A DNA stretch of 5,537 bases from Candidatus Atribacter alterifermentans. Lineage in GTDB: Bacteria > Atribacterota > Atribacteria > Atribacterales > Atribacteraceae. The position numbers were made by a program, and so were the translations under genes. The stretch is from positions 1 to 5,537 of the forward strand of contig JAAYUP010000369.1 in NCBI GenBank assembly GCA_012517635.1, given 5' to 3'. This document shows, one piece after another, positions 1 to 5,424 of this stretch. The notes beneath the pieces are model-generated. The model was given only the letters and a program-made list of their open reading frames with translations. It had not been told where the DNA came from and did not search any database. Position 1 is the stretch's first letter. Each line of letters begins with the position of its first letter.

Positions 1-1
1 A

Positions 2-154
2 AACAATATTGATGCTGAAATTGAATACATTGACGATCTTGATAAACTTTTGGAAGCCAAGATTCTTATACCCCCAGCGGTAATCATCGATGGAGTAAAA
101 AAGAGCGAGGGGAAAATACCATCTGAAGCTCAATTGAAAGAGTGGTTTCAATGA
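2..154 (+). CDS. Thioredoxin-fold (thioredoxin_3-like) small redox protein, C-terminal fragment
   Basis: The reading frame is open from the left edge to a TGA at 152-154 and gives the last 50 residues of a protein whose start lies outside the window. The fragment contains IDAEIEYIDDLDKLLE, then ILIPPAVIIDG, then a short tail ending KEWFQ. This order (beta strand, helix, a strand opening with the proline pair of the cis-Pro loop, a V-I-I-D-G turn, a final amphipathic helix) matches the C-terminal half of the small 75-80 residue thioredoxin/glutaredoxin-like proteins of the 'redox-active disulfide protein 2' type. The CxxC active site expected near the N-terminus is not in the window, so redox activity cannot be confirmed. 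It lies 33 nt upstream of the metallophosphoesterase on the same strand and may share a transcript with it. Family assignment is from remembered patterns and is moderately secure. Confidence 0.6.
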   Translation, partial: NNIDAEIEYIDDLDKLLEAKILIPPAVIIDGVKKSEGKIPSEAQLKEWFQ

Positions 155-171
155 CAATAGTTAAACCCATT

Positions 172-180
172 GAGAAAGGA
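172..180 (+). promoter_or_regulatory. Ribosome binding site deciding the metallophosphoesterase start
   Basis: The purine-rich GAGAAAGGA ends 7 nt before the ATG at 188. An in-frame TTG at 170 would add six residues, but it overlaps this site and has no Shine-Dalgarno sequence of its own. The ATG also places the conserved MKIAVFSDIHSN motif exactly at the N-terminus, as is usual for the family. Confidence 0.65.
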
Positions 181-187
181 TCATACC

Positions 188-913
188 ATGAAAATTGCGG
201 TTTTTTCCGATATCCATTCGAATCTTCCGGCGCTGAAAGCCGTTTTGCACGATATTGAAAATCACCAACCGGATAAAATGATCTGTTTAGGGGATTTAGT
301 GGGATATGCACTTTTCCCAAACGAGGTGATCTCAATCATCCGCTCACTCAATATCCCAGTTATTATGGGGAACTATGACCAAGGCGTGGGAAATGACCTG
401 GATGATTGTGGGTGTGCGTATAAAACCGATGAAGAAAGAGCATTGGGAGTTATTTCTATCGAATGGACCAAAAAAGTGACCACCACGGAGAACAAAAGGT
501 ATTTAAGAAATCTTCTCCCTCGATATCAATTAACCTATGGATCCTATCAATTGCTTTTTGTTCATGGCAGCCCACGCCGAATCAATGAATACCTTTTCCC
601 TGATCGACCCGATGAGAACCTACTTCATGTCATGTCGAAAGAATCAGCTAACCTCTTAGTCTGTGGCCACACTCATCGTCCTTTTTCCCGCAAGGTTCAG
701 AATATTTGGTTTATCAATGATGGAAGCGTCGGACGTCCCAAAGATGGAGATTGGAGAGCGGGGTGGGTGCTGCTCAATATTGAGGTAGATCAGACGCCCA
801 AGATTGAGTTTATGAGGTGCGAATATGATTTGGAACCCCTCAAAAAAATCTATCACAACTCTGGGCTTCCTCAAAAATTTCTTTATGACCTTCTTCCAAC
901 CAAGAGCCTGTAA
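188..913 (+). CDS. YfcE/MJ0936-like calcineurin-type metallophosphoesterase
   Basis: This is a complete 241-residue cytoplasmic protein with no signal peptide or membrane segment. The metallophosphoesterase motifs appear in order: D8-x-H10 in VFSDIHSN, G35-D36 in CLGDLVGY, G61-N62 in MGNYD, H126 in FVHGSP, and G160-H161-T162-H163 in CGHTHRP, followed by NDGSVGRP (177-184), the typical end-of-core signature. These residues normally bind a two-metal centre (often Mn2+, Ni2+ or Fe) that hydrolyses phosphodiester or phosphomonoester bonds. The metal and the substrate here are unknown. Length is normal for the group. GNYD replaces the commoner GNHD, and an insert with a C74-G-C76 pair follows it; I recall similar inserts in other members of this subgroup. 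The gene may be co-transcribed with the upstream thioredoxin-fold gene. No link to the downstream sugar operon is visible, since a tRNA with its own promoter lies between. Fold is certain, biological role is not. Confidence 0.9.
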   Translation: MKIAVFSDIHSNLPALKAVLHDIENHQPDKMICLGDLVGYALFPNEVISIIRSLNIPVIMGNYDQGVGNDLDDCGCAYKTDEERALGVISIEWTKKVTTTENKRYLRNLLPRYQLTYGSYQLLFVHGSPRRINEYLFPDRPDENLLHVMSKESANLLVCGHTHRPFSRKVQNIWFINDGSVGRPKDGDWRAGWVLLNIEVDQTPKIEFMRCEYDLEPLKKIYHNSGLPQKFLYDLLPTKSL

Positions 914-964
914 TTTCCTTTGAAGGGAAAAATAAGGTTCTTTTCAAAGTTTGAACTGATTCAA
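914..964. repeat. Cluster of alternating TTTGAA/TTCAAA inverted repeats after the metallophosphoesterase gene
   Basis: Directly after the TAA stop, TTTCCTT (914-920) can pair with AAGGGAAA (923-930) in a short stem. CTTTGAA (918-924) is also the exact inverse of TTCAAAG (943-949). TTCAAA (943-948) forms a perfect palindrome with TTTGAA (950-955) around one G, and TTGAA (951-955) can pair with TTCAA (960-964). These pairings exclude one another. There is no T-tract after any stem, so a standard intrinsic terminator is not shown. It may end the upstream transcript weakly, bind a protein, or be chance in A+T-rich DNA. Confidence 0.35.
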
Positions 965-973
965 TTTGTTTTG

Positions 974-1000
974 TTGACAGAGTAAAGAGTTTGATATAAC
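974..1000 (+). promoter_or_regulatory. Sigma70-type promoter for tRNA-Pro
   Basis: A perfect -35 hexamer TTGACA (974-979) is followed by TATAAC (995-1000), a 5-of-6 match to the -10 consensus, with a 15-nt spacer. An alternative -10, TAACAT at 997-1002, gives the preferred 17-nt spacer but only a 4-of-6 match. Either puts the transcription start near 1007-1010, about 20 nt upstream of the tRNA. This fits a short 5' leader removed by RNase P. The promoter may also feed the SDR/transport operon downstream. Confidence 0.65.
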
Positions 1001-1026
1001 ATAGCCGACAGAGGGGACATACATTT

Positions 1027-1103
1027 CGGGGAGTAGCGCAGCATGGGAGCGCACTCGCTTGGGGTGCGAGTGGTCGGCGGTTCAAATCCGCTCTCCCCGA
1101 CCA
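1027..1103 (+). tRNA. tRNA-Pro (anticodon GGG)
   Basis: A complete 77-nt cloverleaf can be folded by hand. The acceptor stem CGGGGAG/CTCCCCG has 7 perfect pairs and the D stem is GCGC/GCGC. The anticodon stem is CTCGC/GCGAG with loop TTGGGGT, giving anticodon GGG at 1061-1063. The variable loop is 5 nt (TGGTC). The T stem GGCGG/CCGCT has one G-U pair and loop TTCAAAT. The discriminator is A1100 and the CCA end is encoded at 1101-1103. The C1-G72 pair with A73 is the normal identity signature of bacterial tRNA-Pro. It decodes CCC (and CCU by wobble). No intrinsic terminator follows, and the SDR gene begins 57 nt downstream. No second copy of its 3' end, as would mark an integrated element, is present in this window. 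Confidence 0.97.
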
Positions 1104-1145
1104 AATCTTCAGTTTTTGAATAACTAAAATAGAACTCAACCACAC

Positions 1146-1152
1146 AAGGAGG
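1146..1152 (+). promoter_or_regulatory. Ribosome binding site deciding the GTG start of the SDR gene
   Basis: A near-ideal AAGGAGG lies 8 nt upstream of the GTG at 1161. It supports that codon as the start and gives a normal SDR N-terminus, with about a dozen residues before the first beta strand. Confidence 0.85.
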
Positions 1153-1160
1153 ATTTATTT

Positions 1161-1937
1161 GTGACTGTACAATCACTTTTTAATCTAAAAGATGAAGTAG
1201 CTATTGTTACTGGAGGGGCTCAAGGTTTGGGAGAACAAATGGCAATTGGTTTAGCTGAAGCCGGTGCTCATGTTGTTATAGCTGATTTAAATTTGGATAA
1301 TGCCAGAAAAGTCGCACAATCTCTTGAGAAGTATGGTGTTAAAACCATGGCTATTCATGTCGATGTGACTCAAAAACCATTTGTTGAAAATATGGTGGAT
1401 GAAGTCATTAAAAATTTTGAAAAAATCGACATCCTGGTTACATCAGCCGGTGTAGGTCAATGGGTTCCAGCAGTTGAAATGTCTGAATCCGATTGGAAGC
1501 GGATTATGGATATTAATTTGAATGGAACATTTTTTTGTTGTCAGTCGGTTGGTAGAAAAATGATTGAGAAAAAGAAAGGGAGTATCATTACCATATCATC
1601 TATGTCTGGTCTGATTGTGAATACGCCCCAATGCCAATCCCACTACAATACTTCTAAGGGTGGAGTGATCATGCTGACCAAGTCTTTGGCTTCAGAGTGG
1701 GCACCTTATGGGATAAGGGTGAATTCTATCGCTCCAGGTTATATGAAGACTCAATTAGTTGCTGATCTCCTCCTTCAATATCCCGAATATGCTGAAGCTT
1801 GGACCAAAATGGTTCCCTTTGGTCGTTTTGGGAAACCTGAGGAAATGAAGGGGCCTTGTGTTTTCTTGGCTTCAAATGCATCATCATTTGTCACTGGAAG
1901 TGTAGTGGTGATGGACGGAGGATATACTATTTGGTAG
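1161..1937 (+). CDS. Short-chain dehydrogenase/reductase (SDR), classical type, probable sugar/polyol oxidoreductase
   Basis: This is a 258-residue cytoplasmic Rossmann-fold enzyme, the usual length for classical SDRs. The cofactor-binding T17-G-G-A-Q-G-L-G24 lies after the first strand. D42, at the end of the second strand (VVIAD), favours NAD(H) over NADP(H), and D68-V69 follow. The catalytic tetrad is visible as N119 (DINLNG), S147 (TISSMSG), Y162 and K166 (Y-N-T-S-K). P192-G193 follows the catalytic region, and the C-terminus is VVMDGGYTIW. The usual N-N-A-G motif reads T94-S-A-G97. The DGGYTxW ending is, as I remember it, common among SDRs acting on sugars, sugar acids or polyols (gluconate, sorbitol, arabinitol and similar). 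Position as first gene of a sugar ABC cassette supports oxidation or reduction of the imported compound or a close derivative. The exact substrate is unknown. FabG-like acyl chemistry is less likely given the context. Confidence 0.9.
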   Translation: MTVQSLFNLKDEVAIVTGGAQGLGEQMAIGLAEAGAHVVIADLNLDNARKVAQSLEKYGVKTMAIHVDVTQKPFVENMVDEVIKNFEKIDILVTSAGVGQWVPAVEMSESDWKRIMDINLNGTFFCCQSVGRKMIEKKKGSIITISSMSGLIVNTPQCQSHYNTSKGGVIMLTKSLASEWAPYGIRVNSIAPGYMKTQLVADLLLQYPEYAEAWTKMVPFGRFGKPEEMKGPCVFLASNASSFVTGSVVVMDGGYTIW

Positions 1938-1942
1938 AGTAA

Positions 1943-1952
1943 GGGAGGTGAT
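1943..1952 (+). promoter_or_regulatory. Strong Shine-Dalgarno sequence without an obvious start codon
   Basis: Just after the SDR stop, GGAGGTGAT (1944-1952) matches the 16S anti-Shine-Dalgarno over nine bases. No ATG, GTG or TTG lies 5-10 nt downstream. A GTG at 1948 overlaps the site itself and would open a 23-codon basic peptide ending at 2019. An in-frame TTG at 1975 is too far away. The site may be a relic, a leader-peptide signal, a ribosome standby site or chance. It is not needed for the binding-protein gene, which has its own site at 2022-2027. Confidence 0.35.
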
Positions 1953-1991
1953 TTATTACAAAAAAACAAAGAAGTTGAAATTTGTAAAGTT

Positions 1992-2006
1992 TTGTAAACG
2001 TTATCA
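1992..2006 (+). promoter_or_regulatory. LacI/CcpA-family (cre-like) operator upstream of the binding-protein gene
   Basis: TTGTAAACGTTATCA matches the degenerate cre consensus WTGNNARCGNWWWCA at every position and is an imperfect palindrome around a central CG, as expected for LacI-family regulators. It ends 28 nt before the TTG start of the binding-protein gene. The octamer TTTGTAAA occurs at 1981-1988 and again at 1991-1998, exactly 10 bp apart, putting the copies on the same face of the helix. A possible promoter (TTGTAA at 1992-1997, 17 nt, TTTAAT at 2015-2020) would be covered by the operator, but its start point would fall in the ribosome binding site, so the promoter is doubtful. A bound repressor could block initiation here or act as a roadblock to transcription coming through the SDR gene. 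Confidence 0.6.
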
Positions 2007-2021
2007 GGAAAAATTTTAATT

Positions 2022-2027
2022 GGAGGG
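2022..2027 (+). promoter_or_regulatory. Ribosome binding site deciding the TTG start of the binding-protein gene
   Basis: GGAGGG lies 7 nt upstream of the TTG at 2035. The first in-frame alternative, a TTG at 2020, overlaps this site and would put acidic and polar residues ahead of the signal peptide. The 2035 start instead gives a textbook Met-Lys-Lys signal-peptide N-terminus. Confidence 0.8.
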
Positions 2028-2034
2028 AACTACT

Positions 2035-3462
2035 TTGAAAAAAGCATTAGTTTTAGTTGTTAGTTTGTTAGTGTTAACCCTTTTTACCACAGCTTTTGCT
2101 GAAACAATGGTGACTAATCCCGATTGGTGGAAAAAGGCGGGTGAACCCTATAAGGGAGTAACCATTAAAGGAATTTCAGAAAGCACTCCACCATCTAAAG
2201 CAGCAATGGAAGTCGCCGCACCTCAGTTTGAAGAACTGACCGGAATTAAAGTGGTATTTGAAGTAACTTCTTGGGATGAAATGTACAACAAAGCCATCCA
2301 GGATATGCAGACTGGATCGGGTATTTATGATTTTGTCTATGTCGAACAGGATATCGTTTATTCATATCTCCCTCAAAACTGGTTAACCAATCTTACTCCG
2401 TTTATTAATAATCCAGCTATTACTGACCCTGATTTTGATTTAGCTGATTTTACCAGTTTCATTGATAACTTTAAGGATGGAGAGGGGAATATTTATGGTA
2501 TTCCTTTCGAAGCATTTTTAAAGTCCTACGTTTATCGAACTGATCTCTTTGGAGATCCTGAAATTCAGGCAGCCTATAAAGCAAAATACAACAAGGATTT
2601 AGCCGTTCCAACCAACTGGGAAGACTATACCAATATTGCAAAATTCTTTACCGAGTATGGTAAAGAAAAAGGAATTGAACTCTATGGTCATATTGCCCAA
2701 GCGAAAACCCATCCTTGTGTTGCCTATGAAATCTGTGAAACCATCTGGCCAGCGATGGGTATTTATAACTGGGGAATCAATCTTGAAAATATGAGAGCAA
2801 CCAAGGCCAATGGAGGTTTAGTTGATAGCGATGAAGCTAAAGCTGCCCTTAAATGGTATGTAGATATGCTGCAATATGCACCTCCTGGAGTCAAAACCTA
2901 TACCTGGGATGAAACCGCAGCAACCTTTGGTGCAGGTAAAGTAGCCCAAGGGATTATCTATCTTGAGAACCTCGGTTGGTGGTCTGATCCAGCTCAATCC
3001 CAAGTAGCTGGGAAGATTGGAGTTGCTTTACCTCCAGTTACTCCAAAAGCCTTAGAAGATGCCAAATCTGGGAAAGGTTATATAGGTTATTATGATGGTG
3101 GTGCTCTGGGTATACCACATTCTTCAAAAAATAAAGAGGCAGCATGGTTATTTGCACAATGGGTTGCTCGTAAAGAGTGGCAGGGTGAATTTGCTAAGTT
3201 GGGAACCAGAGTAGTGAGAAATTCGACTTTTGAAGATCCTATTGTCAAAGAATTGGATCCGAAAATGGGTAATTACTTCACCTTCCTTAAGGAACAAGGT
3301 CCGCTCTTCAGGGGTGCTCCTCCACTGCCAATGCATAGACCACTAAACGACCTTTATCTAAAGTGGGTATCCAAGGCGGTAGCCGGTGAAGTTTCTCCCG
3401 AAGAAGCGCTCAATAATTTAGCCAAAGAAACTGACGAGCTCATGGAAGAACTGGGTTACTAA
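2035..3462 (+). CDS. Extracellular sugar/polyol-binding protein of a CUT1 ABC transporter (SBP family 1, UgpB/MalE-like)
   Basis: This 475-residue exported protein captures the transporter's ligand outside the cytoplasmic membrane. The TTG start at 2035 is chosen from the ribosome binding site and gives MKK, a hydrophobic core (about residues 4-20) and a likely signal peptidase I site after AFA at residue 22. There is no lipobox cysteine, so it is predicted to be periplasmic or free rather than a lipoprotein. The mature part begins with an extended NPDWWKK stretch. It continues through strands typical of the family: GVTIKGISES (41-50), APQFEELTGIKVVFE (62-76), YDFVYVEQD (98-106) and GIPFEAF (155-161). 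Further on are NLGWW (312-316), GGALGIPHSSKNKEAAWLFA (355-374), and a helical C-terminus. Aromatic residues such as W79, W315, W316, Y352 and Y353 could line a carbohydrate-stacking site. Two cysteines, C228 and C234, lie close enough to form a disulfide. It is followed by the permeases after 14 nt. The ligand is unknown. Confidence 0.92.
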   Translation: MKKALVLVVSLLVLTLFTTAFAETMVTNPDWWKKAGEPYKGVTIKGISESTPPSKAAMEVAAPQFEELTGIKVVFEVTSWDEMYNKAIQDMQTGSGIYDFVYVEQDIVYSYLPQNWLTNLTPFINNPAITDPDFDLADFTSFIDNFKDGEGNIYGIPFEAFLKSYVYRTDLFGDPEIQAAYKAKYNKDLAVPTNWEDYTNIAKFFTEYGKEKGIELYGHIAQAKTHPCVAYEICETIWPAMGIYNWGINLENMRATKANGGLVDSDEAKAALKWYVDMLQYAPPGVKTYTWDETAATFGAGKVAQGIIYLENLGWWSDPAQSQVAGKIGVALPPVTPKALEDAKSGKGYIGYYDGGALGIPHSSKNKEAAWLFAQWVARKEWQGEFAKLGTRVVRNSTFEDPIVKELDPKMGNYFTFLKEQGPLFRGAPPLPMHRPLNDLYLKWVSKAVAGEVSPEEALNNLAKETDELMEELGY

Positions 3463-3476
3463 TAGCGGAGGATTCA

Positions 3477-4346
3477 GTGAGAGGAAAACAGAAACAGGTG
3501 TGGGGTCTTTTGACCCCCACCCTCATTTTATTGATTTTTCTCGGAGTCGTCCCAATAATTTATATTTTGTATTTGAGTGTTTATAAATATAATGTTTTTT
3601 CGAAGGTAGGAATGGTCTATACCGGTTTTAATAATTTTCGAAAACTGGTATTTGATTCGGATTTTTTAAAGTCCCTACGACTGGGACTCTCCTACGTTAT
3701 CCTCTGTGTAGCCATTGAGCTTCCTCTTGGTTTGGCTTTTGCCAATCTTCTCACTTATGAATATAAAGGGAAGGGAATATTTCGAACGATCATGACTCTC
3801 CCTTTGGCCATGGCTCCCATAAGTATTGGAGCGATATGGGTTCTTATGACCAATCCCGATTTTGGTCCTTTAGCCGTTTATTTACGAAATATTGGCATTG
3901 ATTTTAATATCGGTAACAATGCCAATCAAGCTTTTATCGCTACAGTATTGATGGATATCTGGCATTGGACTCCTTTTGTAACTCTTACCTTTATGGCAGG
4001 TTTATCGTCTCTTCCCAAGCAACCTTTTGAGGCAGCATTGGTTGATGGAGCCTCAAAATCGCAAACTCTCCGTTATATTACCTTACCCCTATTACGCCCA
4101 GTTCTTTTTACTACTCTCTTTATCAGGATTATGGATACTTTTCGAGTTTTCGATGAAGTATGGATGCTTACCAGCGGCGGACCAGGGACTGCAACCCGCT
4201 ATGTCAGCATCCATGTGGTTCGTGAGGTTCTCCAATCAATGAATTACGGCTATAGCTCAGCAATGTCACTTTTTTTGCTTTATTTAACCATTGTGGTCTG
4301 TTGGCTCCTTATAACCTTTATTAATGTTTCACAGGAGAGTGGCTAA
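3477..4346 (+). CDS. Sugar ABC transporter permease, MalF/UgpA-like
   Basis: This 289-residue integral membrane subunit has six predicted helices near residues 10-37, 66-92, 101-124, 151-175, 205-223 and 262-284. The ATPase-docking EAA loop is clear: E185-A-A-L-V-D-G191, then I201-x-L-P204, ending LLRP. The TSGGPG motif (232-237) before the last helix is typical of MalF/UgpA-type CUT1 permeases. The start is GTG at 3477 with GGAGG (3467-3471) 5 nt upstream. The N-terminus is short, as in UgpA-type subunits, without the large periplasmic domain of enteric MalF. It should pair with the next gene product to form the channel. The stop codon directly abuts the ATG of the second permease, indicating coupled translation. 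Confidence 0.95.
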   Translation: MRGKQKQVWGLLTPTLILLIFLGVVPIIYILYLSVYKYNVFSKVGMVYTGFNNFRKLVFDSDFLKSLRLGLSYVILCVAIELPLGLAFANLLTYEYKGKGIFRTIMTLPLAMAPISIGAIWVLMTNPDFGPLAVYLRNIGIDFNIGNNANQAFIATVLMDIWHWTPFVTLTFMAGLSSLPKQPFEAALVDGASKSQTLRYITLPLLRPVLFTTLFIRIMDTFRVFDEVWMLTSGGPGTATRYVSIHVVREVLQSMNYGYSSAMSLFLLYLTIVVCWLLITFINVSQESG

Positions 4347-5180
4347 ATGAAAGCATCAACCAAGAGAACCACCCGACTTTTTTTCATATATTTAGTTTCT
4401 ATTTTGATAGCCATTGCAACGCTTTTCCCGATTTATTGGCTTTTTGTGGTATCAGCTCGTACCAAAGTGGAAATATTCGCTGGCCCTAAGCTTTTCCAAA
4501 CCAGTTTTTATGCGGTTAATTACATTAAGCCTTTTTTGCATGATGTTTTTGGGAAATATCTACTCAATTCCCTCATAATCGCCAGTGGGAATACCCTTTT
4601 AGTGGTGACTTTTGCTGTCCTTTCCACCTACGCTTTTTCTCGTTTTAAAGTTCCAGGATCAAACAATATTTTTTTCTGGACGATTACCAACCGAATGGCT
4701 CCTCCGGCAGTTTTTATTGTGCCTTATTTTTTAATATTTACCCGTTTGGGGTTAAGAGACACCCGGATTGGAATTATTCTTCTTTATTGTATTTTTAATC
4801 TTCCCTTTGCCATTTGGCTTTTAAAGGGAATGATGGACGCAATACCGCGGGAAATGGATGAAGCAGCCTATATTGATGGTTGTACCTTCTGGGGAGTATT
4901 GACTAAAGTGATTCTTCCCCTAGCTCGCCCAGGAATCATGACTACTGCAATCCTAACATGGATATTTGCCTGGAATGAATATCTATTTGCATCAATTCTT
5001 ACCAGTGTGAATGCTCGAACGATAACAACTGGTTTAGCTTCTTTTGTAACAGTTATAGGGACAAACTGGGGTGAAATGGCAGCTGTTTCTGTAGTTTGTT
5101 TGATTCCTGCCGTCATTTTCATTGGAATTGCTCAAAGGCACATCGTTGCTGGTTTAACTTTTGGTGCGGTTAAGGATTAG
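4347..5180 (+). CDS. Sugar ABC transporter permease, MalG/UgpE-like
   Basis: This is the 277-residue partner of the upstream permease, with six predicted helices near residues 10-35, 68-98, 107-132, 139-160, 195-217 and 242-264. The EAA loop reads E172-A-A-Y-I-D-G178 and ends VILPLARPG (188-196), the contact site for the cytoplasmic ATPase. The FAWNEY motif (207-212) and the C-terminal GLTFGAVKD are hallmarks of MalG/UgpE-type subunits. The ATG follows the previous TAA with no spacer, and AGGAGAG (4333-4339), inside the end of the upstream gene, is its ribosome binding site. Length is normal and no frameshift is seen. The MAPPAVFIVP segment (117-126) in the third helix is the type found in permeases of sugar- and polyol-transport systems; the ligand cannot be fixed from it. 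Confidence 0.95.
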   Translation: MKASTKRTTRLFFIYLVSILIAIATLFPIYWLFVVSARTKVEIFAGPKLFQTSFYAVNYIKPFLHDVFGKYLLNSLIIASGNTLLVVTFAVLSTYAFSRFKVPGSNNIFFWTITNRMAPPAVFIVPYFLIFTRLGLRDTRIGIILLYCIFNLPFAIWLLKGMMDAIPREMDEAAYIDGCTFWGVLTKVILPLARPGIMTTAILTWIFAWNEYLFASILTSVNARTITTGLASFVTVIGTNWGEMAAVSVVCLIPAVIFIGIAQRHIVAGLTFGAVKD

Positions 5181-5190
5181 GTGAAAAAAG

Positions 5191-5361
5191 ATGAGAATAT
5201 TTCCCTTTAAAACCAACTTATGGGATCGGATTTTTTTAAGTATAGTAATAATGTTTGCCATTCATTTATTATGGGTTCGGTTTATTGAAGCTTACGCTCC
5301 TTTGTCAATTGCGACAGTAGGGACCTTGGTATTTACAGCTTATGTGATCATTTTTGGGTAG
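5191..5361 (+). CDS. Small two-helix membrane protein at the end of the sugar ABC operon, function unknown
   Basis: A 56-residue frame opens with ATG 10 nt after the MalG-like permease. It has its own ribosome binding site, AGGTGA (5179-5184), 6 nt upstream, which overlaps the permease stop codon, as expected for a translationally linked gene. The protein starts with a basic, aromatic cytoplasmic end (MRIFPFKTNLWDR). It then has a hydrophobic helix (about 14-30), a short loop containing VRFIEAYAPL, and a second hydrophobic helix (about 38-55) ending at FG. The positive-inside rule predicts both termini in the cytoplasm. There is no signal-peptidase site and no cysteine. I cannot assign it to a named family. 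Small membrane proteins do accompany some CUT1 systems (DUF2160 in glycerol-transport operons is a known but longer example), so an accessory, stabilising or regulatory role with the permeases is a reasonable inference. Coding status rests on position, ribosome binding site and composition. Confidence 0.7.
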   Translation: MRIFPFKTNLWDRIFLSIVIMFAIHLLWVRFIEAYAPLSIATVGTLVFTAYVIIFG

Positions 5362-5424
5362 ATCAGAATCGATCCTCGTACCACTTATAGGCACCATATG
5401 AAAATTAAAATATTTATCAAAAAC

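Noticed and set aside
914..930. Intrinsic terminator of the metallophosphoesterase gene
   Set aside because: A 7-bp stem can form, but it is A+T-rich, contains a G-U pair and is followed by AATAAGG rather than a T-run, so it is recorded only as part of a repeat cluster.
1027..1103. tRNA-Pro as an integration site for a genomic island carrying the sugar operon
   Set aside because: No integrase gene and no duplicated tRNA 3' end is present downstream in the window, so nothing supports integration.
840..1176. Two minus-strand frames (840-1145 and 961-1176) with a peptide resembling 'GRADLNRRPLAPQASALP'
   Set aside because: This peptide is the antisense translation of the tRNA, a well-known spurious annotation. 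The cloverleaf at 1027-1103 explains the sequence fully and neither frame has a ribosome binding site.
4027..4242. Second plus-strand frame inside the MalF-like permease gene
   Set aside because: It is a shadow of the EAA-loop region in another frame, with no start context and no recognisable domain.
5362..5424. Possible further gene, or terminator directly after the small membrane protein
   Set aside because: The stretch is short and A+T-rich with only scattered weak inverted bases. No frame with a ribosome binding site and no G+C-rich stem followed by a T-tract is seen.
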